Shown: positions 19,048 to 27,948 of the stretch, piece by piece
Layout of the letters: each line of letters begins with the position of its first letter
Position numbering within the stretch: the stretch's first letter is position 1
From: an uncultured Lachnospiraceae bacterium
GTDB taxonomy: Bacteria > Bacillota > Clostridia > Lachnospirales > Lachnospiraceae
Direction: 5' to 3'
DNA: 64,000 nt
Assembly (NCBI GenBank): GCA_946546945.1
Contig: CAMNOU010000011.1
Location: 30,818 to 94,817, forward strand
The notes under the pieces: generated by a model
What the model saw: only the letters and a program-made list of their open reading frames with translations
Databases searched by the model: none
Told to the model about the DNA's origin: nothing
Position numbers and translations under genes: made by a program

Positions 19048-19125
19048 ATTCCCGGATTCTGACACTGATTCTGAGCACTGTTCGGACCCGGTCATCGACC
19101 GGGTCTGAAAGGACCTTCCGGGAGT
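19048..19125 (+). promoter_or_regulatory. Structured 5' leader of the NCS2 permease mRNA, class not recognised
   Basis: ATTCCCGGA (19048-19056) can pair with TCCGGGAGT (19117-19125). This 9-pair outer stem encloses a second hairpin of 12 pairs (19081-19092 with 19098-19109, loop CATCG). The ribosome site AGGAGG follows about 12 bases later. I do not see the conserved loops of the purine riboswitch or another known class. Likely a cis-regulatory element, function inferred only. Confidence 0.45.
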
Positions 19126-19147
19126 GTGTGAAGAACAGGAGGAAAAA

Positions 19148-20566
19148 ATGGAGAAACTATTCAAATTCAGGGAGAATGGGACCAATCCGCGTACGGAAGT
19201 CATCGCCGGCGTAACAACATTCATGACGATGGCTTACATCATAGCGCTGAATCCGAACATTCTTGCAGGAGGGCAGGAACAGTCCCTCTGGAACGGCGTA
19301 TTTCTGGCTACCTGTATTGCCTCTGCGCTGGCGATGTTTGTCATGGGATTCCTTGCAAACAAACCCTTCGCGCTGGCGCCGGGACTCGGTCTGAACAGCT
19401 TTTTTGCCGTAGTATCGACGAATATCGCTGCAATTATCGGATGTTCTTACCTGGAGGCTTATCAGGCCGCACTCTGCATCATTTTTGTGGAAGGTATCGT
19501 GTTTATGGTCCTTTCCATCTTTAATGTCCGTGAGAAAATCGTGGAGGCGATCCCTCTGGGAATCCGGCTTGGCATTTCACCGGCGATCGGCATGCTCCTT
19601 TTGAAGGTCGGACTGACCACCAGCATTTACGGAGCTGAGGGAAGCTGGAACCCGCTGCAGGATTTCTTCTCGGCGCTGACCCCGGGACTTGCACGCGATT
19701 CCGTCCTGGCCGGAGGCGGAAGCTGGGGAGAACTTTGCCTCATCGTCATCACTCTTTTCATCGGCCTCTTTGCCATCATCGTGCTGGCCCAGAGAGGAAT
19801 CAAAGCAGCCGTTATTCTCGGAATGCTGATCGCCTGTGCGGTCTACTGGATCTGTGAAGCCGTTTTTATGGGCGTGAATCCCTTCGCAGGATTAGCAGGC
19901 GCGTCCTTCGTCCCGGCATTCGGAGACATGGCACAGACCACATTGTTCAAGCTTAACTTCCACGACTTTTTCCAGATCGGCTGGTTCACCGGCGTTACAC
20001 TGATCATCACATTCTGTATCATCGATATGTTCGATACGATCGGTACACTGGTCGGAACCGCTTCCAGAGCCAATATGCTGGATGAAGAAGGCAAAATGCC
20101 GCAGATGAAAGAAGCTATGATATCCGACGCGATCGGTACGGTAGCCGGCTCTGTGACCGGTACATCTACGGTCACGACCTTTGTTGAGTCCTCATCCGGC
20201 GTAGCCGCAGGCGGACGGACCGGACTGACTGCCATTACAACAGGTATCCTTTTCCTGGCGTGCATCTTTATTGCCCCTGTTGCTGCCATCATTCCTTCCG
20301 CAGCGACTGGATCCGCACTTCTGTACGTCGGATTCCTTATGATCGGCGGCCTTAAAAAAGTCGACTTCGACGATATCTGTCAGCTTGTTCCTGTAGCGAT
20401 TATGCTGATCGTCATGCCGTTTACCGGCTCCATCGGACACGGTATCGGCCTTGGAATGATCTGCTACACGGTCATCAAGATCTTTACAGGAAAAGCAAAG
20501 GAAGTATCTATTCTGACATATATTATATCCATTATCTTTGCCATAAAATTCTTCCTTGTTGTCTGA
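19148..20566 (+). CDS. NCS2-family purine permease (AzgA/PbuG type)
   Basis: 472 residues from the ATG at 19148 with AGGAGG upstream. Multiple transmembrane segments; 'AGVTTFMTMAYIIALNPN' and 'DMFDTIGTLVGTASRA' are hallmark motifs of the AzgA branch, which imports adenine, guanine or hypoxanthine with protons. 'GTSTVTTFVESSSGVAAGGRTG' region is the conserved substrate loop. A structured leader precedes it and a strong terminator follows. Confidence 0.93.
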   Translation: MEKLFKFRENGTNPRTEVIAGVTTFMTMAYIIALNPNILAGGQEQSLWNGVFLATCIASALAMFVMGFLANKPFALAPGLGLNSFFAVVSTNIAAIIGCSYLEAYQAALCIIFVEGIVFMVLSIFNVREKIVEAIPLGIRLGISPAIGMLLLKVGLTTSIYGAEGSWNPLQDFFSALTPGLARDSVLAGGGSWGELCLIVITLFIGLFAIIVLAQRGIKAAVILGMLIACAVYWICEAVFMGVNPFAGLAGASFVPAFGDMAQTTLFKLNFHDFFQIGWFTGVTLIITFCIIDMFDTIGTLVGTASRANMLDEEGKMPQMKEAMISDAIGTVAGSVTGTSTVTTFVESSSGVAAGGRTGLTAITTGILFLACIFIAPVAAIIPSAATGSALLYVGFLMIGGLKKVDFDDICQLVPVAIMLIVMPFTGSIGHGIGLGMICYTVIKIFTGKAKEVSILTYIISIIFAIKFFLVV

Positions 20567-20570
20567 AAAA

Positions 20571-20620
20571 AAAGATGGTGCATTCCCGCTTCAGTACAGT
20601 CGGGAATGCACCTTTTTTTT
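20571..20620. terminator. Bidirectional terminator between the NCS2 permease and pepD genes
   Basis: GGTGCATTCCCG (20577-20588) pairs with CGGGAATGCACC (20601-20612); eight T follow on the right and an A-rich run lies on the left, so it can stop both convergent transcripts. Confidence 0.92.
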
Positions 20621-22076
20621 ATCCTTTCAGTTTTTCCAGAACTTTTAATGTCAGTTCATAGTTTTTCCTGACGGAAGGAATATTCAGTTTTTCCCGCGCA
20701 GTATGAATATCCATCATCTGCGGTCCGTAGGAGATGCAGTCGATCCCGGGCATCTTTTCTGTAAATATGCCGCATTCGACGCCGGCGTGGATCCCGGTGA
20801 GCTGCGGTTTCTGTCCGGTCAGTTCTTCATAGGCCTGCGACATGATTCCCTGGAGCTTTGAATCCGGATTGTATTCCCACGCGGAATAGGTACCGGTGAT
20901 TTCATATTTCCCTCCGATCAGCCTGGTCAGATCCTTCATCCGCTTCATCAGCCAGGTCTTTTCGGTACCGGATGCGCTGCGCACGGAGAAGGTCATGGAG
21001 ATCTCCCGCTTCCGTAGACGGAGGATTCCCATATTCAGGGATGTCTGCACCATTCCGGGGATATCCGGCATCATGCGCTGAATCCCGGACGGCATGTGTT
21101 CCAGAAGCGAGATCAGACGCTGTTTGTCATATTCATTAAGGACGGCCGCCATGGTTTCACTGCGTTTGGACAGAGAAAACACCATGTCGGGCTCAACGGT
21201 TTTATACTCTTCTTTCAGAATCTTTGCAAAGGAAGCGGCGGCATCTTCGAACCGTACGGCATCCTCCGGAGCCGTGACAAAAAGCGCCCGGCAGAGATTC
21301 GGGATGGCATTGTCTTTTTCCCCTCCGGCGAAATCACCTGTCCAGAAGGTGACCTTTTCACTGACCTCCGACAGAAATCTACCGAAAATCAGGTTGGCAT
21401 TTGCCCTGCCCAGATGAATATCCGAACCGGAGTGTCCGCCTTTCAGGCCCTTTACGCTCCACTCGTAGACCACACCCTCGACAGTCTGTACGGAAACCGG
21501 CATTCTGCATTCAAAGGTCGCTCCGCCGGCGCAGCTGGTGAGGAAGATCCCGTCGTCTTCGGAATCCATATTCAGCAGGTATTTGCTCTTCAGGTCGCCT
21601 GTATCCAGCGCGGCGGCGCCGAGCAGTCCGATTTCCTCATCCACAGTCAGGACGACCTCCAGCGGAGGATGCTTCAGGCTGTCATCGGCGAGAATGGCGA
21701 GTGCATAGGCAACCGCAATACCGTCATCGCCTCCCAGAGAAGTTCCTTTTGCGTAGACCCATTCGCCATCTTTGGTAATAGCCAGACGCAGTCCGTCTGT
21801 CTTCAGATTCAGGTCGCAGTCCGCGTCTTTTACAGCGACCATATCGATATGTCCCTGCAGCATGACCGCAGGCGCTTTCTCATATCCGGGAGATCCTTTT
21901 TTCCACATGATGACATTTCCGCTCTCATCACGCCTGCATTTCAGCTTATGTGCTTTCGCAAAGCGGATCAGGTAATCACCGATCTGTTTCGTGTTCCCGG
22001 AACCGTGGGGGATCTGACAGATATCCTCAAAATAAGAAAATACATTTGCCGGTTCCAATTTCTCTAATACTCGCAT
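20619..22076 (-). CDS. pepD: Aminoacyl-histidine dipeptidase PepD (M20 family)
   Basis: 485 residues, typical of PepD. Zinc site motifs: 'MLQGHIDMVAVKD' (first His and Asp), 'TSLGGDDGIAVAYAL' (bridging Asp), 'LTVDEEIGLLGA' (catalytic and metal Glu). The dimerisation insert follows. It hydrolyses Xaa-His and other dipeptides in the cytoplasm. It stands convergent to the permease gene. Confidence 0.95.
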   Translation of the reverse strand: MRVLEKLEPANVFSYFEDICQIPHGSGNTKQIGDYLIRFAKAHKLKCRRDESGNVIMWKKGSPGYEKAPAVMLQGHIDMVAVKDADCDLNLKTDGLRLAITKDGEWVYAKGTSLGGDDGIAVAYALAILADDSLKHPPLEVVLTVDEEIGLLGAAALDTGDLKSKYLLNMDSEDDGIFLTSCAGGATFECRMPVSVQTVEGVVYEWSVKGLKGGHSGSDIHLGRANANLIFGRFLSEVSEKVTFWTGDFAGGEKDNAIPNLCRALFVTAPEDAVRFEDAAASFAKILKEEYKTVEPDMVFSLSKRSETMAAVLNEYDKQRLISLLEHMPSGIQRMMPDIPGMVQTSLNMGILRLRKREISMTFSVRSASGTEKTWLMKRMKDLTRLIGGKYEITGTYSAWEYNPDSKLQGIMSQAYEELTGQKPQLTGIHAGVECGIFTEKMPGIDCISYGPQMMDIHTAREKLNIPSVRKNYELTLKVLEKLKG

Positions 22077-22136
22077 TTTACCACCTCATATTTTATCTTT
22101 TTCCTGTCTGTTCTTTATTTTCCCGGATCATCGCGT

Positions 22137-22601
22137 TTATTGTCCGTTTCTTTTGATGTAACCGCGATAAAGCTCTTCTGCCGTATCCGGAACGGTGTAC
22201 TTCAGGATATAGTCGTGATCCGTATTGCCTCCGGATGAAGGAGTCTGCTCGCTTGCTATGATGGAAAAACCATATTTTTTGTATAATTCCAGATAGAACA
22301 GATTCCTGGCATTCAGCCGGATATACATTTCCCTGTATCCGGCAGTCCGGCATTTATATTGAATGAAATGAATTACAGCATCCAGTGTCTCATACTGATC
22401 GAACCCGCTGTTCAGTCTGATTTCGCTGATCCAGAACCGGTTCGATGATTGAGCATACGCAAATGAATTCTCAGGCGGACTGCAGCTGTTTCTGAGGGGT
22501 TCAATATAGTAGGAAAAATCCGCAGCCGGCAGTTTCTTGACAAGAACCCGGTAAGTGACTGATTTCTTTGTTTCATTTTTTTCTGTGATGATATAATTCA
22601 A
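22137..22601 (-). CDS. GNAT-like protein, unknown substrate
   Basis: 154 residues. The start is a TTG at 22601 with AAGAAGGTG about 7 bases before it; no ATG lies near. The middle 'WISEIRLNSGFDQYETLDAV' and 'MYIRLNARNLFYLELYKKYG' resemble the core of N-acetyltransferases, ending in the usual LYxKYGF motif. The first 60 residues are not recognisable. It is 12 bases downstream of aroB and probably co-transcribed. Confidence 0.6.
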   Translation of the reverse strand: MNYIITEKNETKKSVTYRVLVKKLPAADFSYYIEPLRNSCSPPENSFAYAQSSNRFWISEIRLNSGFDQYETLDAVIHFIQYKCRTAGYREMYIRLNARNLFYLELYKKYGFSIIASEQTPSSGGNTDHDYILKYTVPDTAEELYRGYIKRNGQ

Positions 22602-22613
22602 TCTGACACCTTC

Positions 22614-23726
22614 TTATAAATCGTAAATAATCCTCTGTGCTTTTTCTTCGCTCACCGGAAAGGCATAATTGTTTTCTTCAAAAAGGGCGATCTTCCCGAT
22701 CCTTTCCGGCAAAACAAAGCGCAGTTTTCCGCCGCGTACTTTTTTGTCGGTGTAAAGTTTTTGAACAAGAAGATCCCTGTCGATATAGTCCGGAATCCGT
22801 ACAGGAAGACCGGCCCTCTTCAGCAGATGTTCGACCCGTATACCTTCCTCAGCTGTCATATATCCCATGTCCCGGGACAGACGGCAGGCAGCCATCAGCC
22901 CGATGGAAACGGCCTCCCCGTGAAGAAGCCGGTAATCACTTGCCGTCTCGACCGCGCGGCCGACGGTATGGCCGAGATTAAGAACTTCGCGAAGCCCGCT
23001 CTCCCGCTCATCCTTCATCACGATCTGATACTTGATCCTGCAGTTCATCTGTGCCATGTATTCGCAGGCTTCCGGTGAAAGCTCCATGATGTCCCCGATT
23101 TCTGATTCCAGCCTGGAAAAAAAGGAAGCATCCGCAAGACAGGCATGTTTGATCGTCTCCGCCATGCCGCTGCTGATCTGCCGTTTCGGAAGGGTCTTCC
23201 ATGCCGTCAGATCAATGTAGACTTTTTTTGGCTGATAGAACATGCCGATGAGGTTCGTCGCCAGAGGAGTATCTACGGCTGTCTTGCCTCCGACAGATGC
23301 ATCCGCGGCAGCCAGAAGAGTCGTGGCATAATTGATCAGAGGGACACCGCGCCCGAAGGTGCCGGCAAGAAATCCGGCAAGATCTGTGACCACGCCGCCG
23401 CCGACAGCAATCACACAGCAGTCTCTGCGGAATCCTTTCCCGAGCATTGCATCCTCCAGCGCTGCCTTGGTCCGGCGTGTCTTGCTCTTCTCTCCCGCCT
23501 CGAACGTGAATAGCTCCGCCTGAAAGCCGCAGCTGATGAGCTTGTCCGCGATCGGTTTTGCGTATAACTCTTCCACATTGGTATCGGTAATGACAGCGAA
23601 CTTCCGGATCTTATCTCCCAGAAGGGACGGAATGTCCCGGACCAGGTGACCGGAAAGATCATAACCGATTTCAATCTCATAGGAATCATCGACAACTTTT
23701 TTTAGATTTACCTGAAAACTGGCCAT
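22614..23726 (-). CDS. aroB: 3-dehydroquinate synthase
   Basis: 370 residues, typical. 'AVGGGVVTDLAGFLAGTFGRG' region binds NAD and the metal; 'NLGHTVGRAVE' and 'LLHGEAVSIGLM' carry zinc-binding histidines. It makes 3-dehydroquinate from DAHP in the shikimate pathway. Ribosome site GAGGTTGAA. Confidence 0.97.
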   Translation of the reverse strand: MASFQVNLKKVVDDSYEIEIGYDLSGHLVRDIPSLLGDKIRKFAVITDTNVEELYAKPIADKLISCGFQAELFTFEAGEKSKTRRTKAALEDAMLGKGFRRDCCVIAVGGGVVTDLAGFLAGTFGRGVPLINYATTLLAAADASVGGKTAVDTPLATNLIGMFYQPKKVYIDLTAWKTLPKRQISSGMAETIKHACLADASFFSRLESEIGDIMELSPEACEYMAQMNCRIKYQIVMKDERESGLREVLNLGHTVGRAVETASDYRLLHGEAVSIGLMAACRLSRDMGYMTAEEGIRVEHLLKRAGLPVRIPDYIDRDLLVQKLYTDKKVRGGKLRFVLPERIGKIALFEENNYAFPVSEEKAQRIIYDL

Positions 23727-23912
23727 TTCAACCTCTCAAACATGATAACTTGTTAGCTGTACTTGTTATTTTAACTGAAATCCCTGCAGAATACAATGTC
23801 GGATTTGCAGGGTTTCCATAAGAACACTATGCAGAACACGTTTTTTGTATTATAATAAACAGGTATAGAAACCAGGCAGTCTGTCTGGAATCAGATAAGG
23901 GAGGATTTTACC

Positions 23913-24197
23913 ATGAAAACATTTTCAATTCTTGATTGCAACAAACCCATGCAGTTTTACACAAATTGTACCGGATGTATCCTGATGCCGAAAAAGATGG
24001 ATCAGGTTGTCGTTATCACTGCTGACGGAGCACATGCGGATATCGGAACGCAGCTGCCCCACGCGCTGTCTGTGAATTTATATCAGAAGATCTGCGAAGC
24101 TGCAAAATGCGGCGGCACCATTGTCATTCCTGATTTTCATGAACTGAATGATGATGAGATTCGTTCTACCATTGATAATATACAGATTGAAGCCTGA
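23913..24197 (+). CDS. Small unknown protein with a CxGC motif
   Basis: 94 residues with a good ribosome site (GGGAGGA). The sequence has Cys9, and 'NCTGCILMPKK' (Cys pair C-T-G-C), and another Cys pair region 'CEAAKCGGT'. Four to five cysteines in 94 residues could bind metal or sense redox. A TATAAT box at 23851-23856 may drive it. No family recognised. It is divergent from aroB. Confidence 0.7.
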   Translation: MKTFSILDCNKPMQFYTNCTGCILMPKKMDQVVVITADGAHADIGTQLPHALSVNLYQKICEAAKCGGTIVIPDFHELNDDEIRSTIDNIQIEA

Positions 24198-24210
24198 ATG
24201 CATGCATTTC

Positions 24211-24253
24211 CGGTGAGAAAGGGATTGTTTTAATCCTCTTTCTCACCGTTTTT
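24211..24253. terminator. Terminator shared by two convergent genes
   Basis: CGGTGAGAAA (24211-24220) pairs with TTTCTCACCG (24239-24248), with GTTTTTA following on the plus strand. The stop codon of the minus-strand gene at 24230 lies in the loop. Confidence 0.75.
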
Positions 24254-24679
24254 ATATAAGGCGAAAATATCCCGTATTTCTTCTGCCGGAATATGCGTAA
24301 AATCGGCAAGCTGTCTGAGGGACGGCATTTCGCCGTTTTCTTCGGCCAGCTGTTTCTGTGCTTCATAGAGCAGAGCTGCTTTTGCCACAATGGCCTGCTC
24401 GTAGTCTGCTTCCCTGCCGGCCTGACGGATATAGTTCTCCATGCCGTCCTTCACGGCACGGGTCAGATAATCTTCCATATCTGCTGCCCGCAGTTCTGCC
24501 GGCAGTTCCCCAAGCGCAAGCCAGAGAGCAAGACTGCCCTCCTGGATCACATCCTCGATCAATACCGGTGCGTCCCTGTAAAACTGTGACATCTGACGGA
24601 TCCGGGCAATCCATTTTTCTACAATATGTTCGATTATGGAGGTATCTCCATCGATCAGCTGCTGATACCAGTCTTCCAT
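24230..24679 (-). CDS. Sigma-70 region 2/3-like protein without region 4
   Basis: 149 residues from the ATG at 24679 (AAGGAGA ribosome site, good spacing). Residues about 40-60 read 'LIEDVIQEGSLALWLALGEL', which matches sigma region 2.2. Residues about 108-140 ('KQLAEENGEMPSLRQLADF' then 'HIPAEEIRDIF') match region 3. The region 4 helix-turn-helix that reads the -35 box is absent. It may be a stand-alone sigma-like regulator or a degraded sigma factor. No anti-sigma gene nearby. Confidence 0.65.
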   Translation of the reverse strand: MEDWYQQLIDGDTSIIEHIVEKWIARIRQMSQFYRDAPVLIEDVIQEGSLALWLALGELPAELRAADMEDYLTRAVKDGMENYIRQAGREADYEQAIVAKAALLYEAQKQLAEENGEMPSLRQLADFTHIPAEEIRDIFALYKNGEKED

Positions 24680-24735
24680 GTTATTCTCCTTCCTTTCCAC
24701 GTTATACTATCATATCTGGCCGGATGGTGCAAGAA

Positions 24736-27700
24736 TCAGGTCCTGCGCTTCCAAAGAAGCAGGATTGCTATTCCTGCAAAGGAGAAGAACAGAATGCCCA
24801 GAAATGTACCGACAGGAACGGTGTCCGCTGCCGCACTCCGGACAAGATCGTTTGTTGTCACGACAATTTTGTCGTGAAACTCATAGGCGCTGTGAAAACT
24901 TTCCTTTTGCGTATCCGTCTCATTGCCGGCAAGATCGCGGGCGGTAATCCGCACCGTTCTCGGCGCATTATTTTCCCGGATCTCAAACGAACCTTCATAA
25001 CGGTTCCGGTCTTCTGAAAAATCCGTCACGGATTCGATTTTTTCATCGTCCAGATAAACGGAGATCTCTTCCAGCCCCTGTGCATCGTAGATGACATAAC
25101 TGACCGGAATCTTTGTTCGGTCAACGATCTCCTCTTCCAGTCCGGTGATACTTTCGATCTCCGGCGGTGTCGAATCAACAGTAAATACAAGACGATCGTT
25201 CTCCGAAAGAGATGTTTCCGCGCGGTTTCCTGCCTCATCCGCGGAGGCGAGGGATATCTTGTATAGCCCGTCCCGGCTGAAATTCCTCTTATCCAGGGTG
25301 TACTGGTACTGAAACCAGCCCTTTTCCCCGGGCAGTACCTGATTGTTGATCCGCGGGCTGACGGTATACCGGATACCGGAAAGAGGTCTGCCGTCCCGGG
25401 AGATCTGTATCTCGGGAGAACTGCCCGTTAGGCGGTCCGCATTATACTCTGTGATGATCAGATCATCTTCGATTTTTTTCACATACTGACCTCCGTTTCG
25501 GATCAGCGATTTCAGATAGCTGCTGTAGGTATATACGGAGCCGAAGCGGTTGACAGAAAAAACAGCCGAAGCTGATGTTTCGTTGCCGGATTTGTCACAG
25601 ACGTTCACGGTCATGGTATAGATGCCGTCATTGCCGCGCAGCCAGTCAATGTTTTCAAAACGAACGGATCCGCCGGTTTCGGTAATGTCTGATGACCGGG
25701 CCAGCCGGCCGGACAATTCCTCCTTCTCTCCTCCCGGACCGGTTTTCACCAGAGAAACGGAATAGTCTTTAAAATGCCTGTCTTCAAACTGCGCTTCGAT
25801 GACTGCATAACCGGGGAAGGCACGTTGGCCGGCCGGCTCCCGGTTTACCGTGATCACCGGAGTGCTGATGGCTGAGTCTACGATAATTTTCCCGGAAGTG
25901 TAGGTTTTCATCTGGTTTTCTGATTTGTCCCGGTAAGAAACCCGGAGTGTATACTCTCCGTCATCCTTCAGACAGATCTGCCCTTTGTGAAGCAGAATGC
26001 CGGTTCTTTTCCAGTCTGTCCGGACCGGAACGGGATCCCCGTCTTTTGTCAGAGTCACCGAAACATCCTCCGGAAAGAAATGTTTCTCCCGGATCGTTAT
26101 TTCCGCAGCTGCTTCTTCACGGTAATAGGATATCTGGTCTTCCTGTTCGAACGGAGGATTCCATTCCACGAAGCCTTCCGGAGCTGTGGTATCCAGAATG
26201 ATCTGCCTGTCTTCTGTCCGTTCGGAAAAGTTTCCGCAGCAGTCCGCGGCCGTAAACTTCAGCTGTCCGCTCCACTGCTCTGCGGTCAGTTCAAAAGAAG
26301 CTTCGGCACAGCCGTCTCCCGTAAAGAGCAGAGGGCCGGATGGAAGGATGAGGGCCGGCCCGGATATGCCGTCATCCTGCATGGCAAGCTGTTCACAGGA
26401 GACAGATGCGACCCGGCTTCCCGGATCCCTGACCTGAACGGTGACTGACATCTTTCCCCTGTAAAAACCGAAACTGAGCTCTTCCAGAACGGTATCCAGG
26501 ACACTTTCACTGTAACTGACCGAGAGGATTTCCGGAGGTGTATTGTCCAGAGAAAAGGAATCCCGGAAACTGACGGAGGGTGTGTTTCCTGCCAGATCCC
26601 GGCAGGAAACTTCAAAGAGATAGGAGGCGTCCGCAAAAAAAGTGACGCTCATTGCGTGACTGTCCTGTGTCGTGGCCCAGGGCGATTTCAGATACATATC
26701 CTCTCCCTTCAGAAGATTGCCTGAAAAATCCTGCCCGATGATCGAAACGCTTACCTGCGAAGGATCAAAGTTCTTCTCATCGATCAGGATGGTCGCTTCC
26801 TGTGTCCCGCTGTAATACCGGCTGGTGTCGGAGACGGCATCTTTGTTGGCATACGTGACAGAAATGACCGGAGGGACGGTATCGATGACGATCCTGTCGG
26901 AAGTATACTCTTCCATCCAGTTCTGACTGCGGTCCGTCAATGAGGCGGACACCACATATTCACCGTCGCCGGAAAGTCTGTAATGGCCGGTATAGGTGTC
27001 TGCCCGTTCTGCCGGTTCCCAGTCGCTCACATGCAGGGCTTCCGGCTCTCCCCCGTCCTTTGAAAGCCGGATCTGAAGATCCTGCGGATAGAAATTCTGC
27101 TCTGTCAGTTCAAAAGTCATTTCTACGTCATCGGAAAAATAACGGGTATCCTGCCGGATATTTCCGTTCCCGCCGTTGATCTGCTGATACGACACCAGAA
27201 GGGATGGTGAAATGCTGTCCACAACAAGAATATTTCCGGAATCTGTTCTGGTATCGCTTTTCCATCCGGCAAAATCAACGGCACTCACACAAAGACTCCC
27301 GCGGATCTGTTCGGCTTTCTCCTTTGGCAATGTGAGAACGGCAGAATAATATCCTTCTTTCTCTTCCGCAGGGCTTGCGTAAAGGATTCTGTCTTCTTCT
27401 CCCGGTTCGGATGCTCCGGTCAGATTCCATGTAAAATACCGGATGCCCGACCCTTCATCAAAGGCTGTGAAGGTAATATGCACTTCTGACTGATAATATC
27501 CGAAGGTGACCGCGTCAAGAACTGTGCTCCAGAGAGGTTCACTGTATGTGATTCCGATCCGGCTGCTGTCCGGCGCCTGGCAGTCAACAGGAATCGGATC
27601 AAGCAGAACGGGCCCGGACAGTTCCTTTGTTTCCCGGTTTCGGAGCCATACCTTTTTGTCAGACGGATCGTCTTCGTCAAACACCACAGAGTCCGCGAAT

Positions 27701-27948
27701 GCATCCGGATCCTCTGTTTTGGATATCTCAAACGTTCCGTCAGAAGGCGTCACGGTGACCGCTGTCGTATACCAGCCGTTTTCTCCCTTCTCCCCGGAGA
27801 GAATGACCGGCTGCGGCAATTCTTCCACTTCCTCTTTTTCCTGCGCTATCATCCTTTGCGGAAATGAAAAAAATAAAAGACTGATGGCCGTCAGCAGAAC
27901 AGCCGTCTGCGTCATATGAAGATGCTTCTGTTTTTTGTTTTTGATCAA
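24736..27948 (-). CDS. Large Ig-repeat surface protein anchored by a C-terminal membrane segment
   Basis: 1070 residues. Signal peptide at residues about 10-36 and a single transmembrane segment at about 1045-1066 followed by KRRT, so nearly all of it faces outside. The ectodomain holds at least seven bacterial Ig-like modules; the module starts carry the marker I/V-D-T/S-x-x-P (near 121, 243, 355, 466, 586, 690 and 922), and the modules often end in 'DLAGN' or 'DKSGN'. The start is TTG at 27948, overlapping the kinase stop by 4 bases with GGGAGGG in front. The kinase partner suggests signalling at the cell surface. Confidence 0.85.
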   Translation of the reverse strand: MIKNKKQKHLHMTQTAVLLTAISLLFFSFPQRMIAQEKEEVEELPQPVILSGEKGENGWYTTAVTVTPSDGTFEISKTEDPDAFADSVVFDEDDPSDKKVWLRNRETKELSGPVLLDPIPVDCQAPDSSRIGITYSEPLWSTVLDAVTFGYYQSEVHITFTAFDEGSGIRYFTWNLTGASEPGEEDRILYASPAEEKEGYYSAVLTLPKEKAEQIRGSLCVSAVDFAGWKSDTRTDSGNILVVDSISPSLLVSYQQINGGNGNIRQDTRYFSDDVEMTFELTEQNFYPQDLQIRLSKDGGEPEALHVSDWEPAERADTYTGHYRLSGDGEYVVSASLTDRSQNWMEEYTSDRIVIDTVPPVISVTYANKDAVSDTSRYYSGTQEATILIDEKNFDPSQVSVSIIGQDFSGNLLKGEDMYLKSPWATTQDSHAMSVTFFADASYLFEVSCRDLAGNTPSVSFRDSFSLDNTPPEILSVSYSESVLDTVLEELSFGFYRGKMSVTVQVRDPGSRVASVSCEQLAMQDDGISGPALILPSGPLLFTGDGCAEASFELTAEQWSGQLKFTAADCCGNFSERTEDRQIILDTTAPEGFVEWNPPFEQEDQISYYREEAAAEITIREKHFFPEDVSVTLTKDGDPVPVRTDWKRTGILLHKGQICLKDDGEYTLRVSYRDKSENQMKTYTSGKIIVDSAISTPVITVNREPAGQRAFPGYAVIEAQFEDRHFKDYSVSLVKTGPGGEKEELSGRLARSSDITETGGSVRFENIDWLRGNDGIYTMTVNVCDKSGNETSASAVFSVNRFGSVYTYSSYLKSLIRNGGQYVKKIEDDLIITEYNADRLTGSSPEIQISRDGRPLSGIRYTVSPRINNQVLPGEKGWFQYQYTLDKRNFSRDGLYKISLASADEAGNRAETSLSENDRLVFTVDSTPPEIESITGLEEEIVDRTKIPVSYVIYDAQGLEEISVYLDDEKIESVTDFSEDRNRYEGSFEIRENNAPRTVRITARDLAGNETDTQKESFHSAYEFHDKIVVTTNDLVRSAAADTVPVGTFLGILFFSFAGIAILLLWKRRT

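Noticed and set aside
19027..19147. A purine riboswitch before the NCS2 gene
   Set aside because: The conserved loop and P1 bases of that class are not visible; only generic stems are seen.
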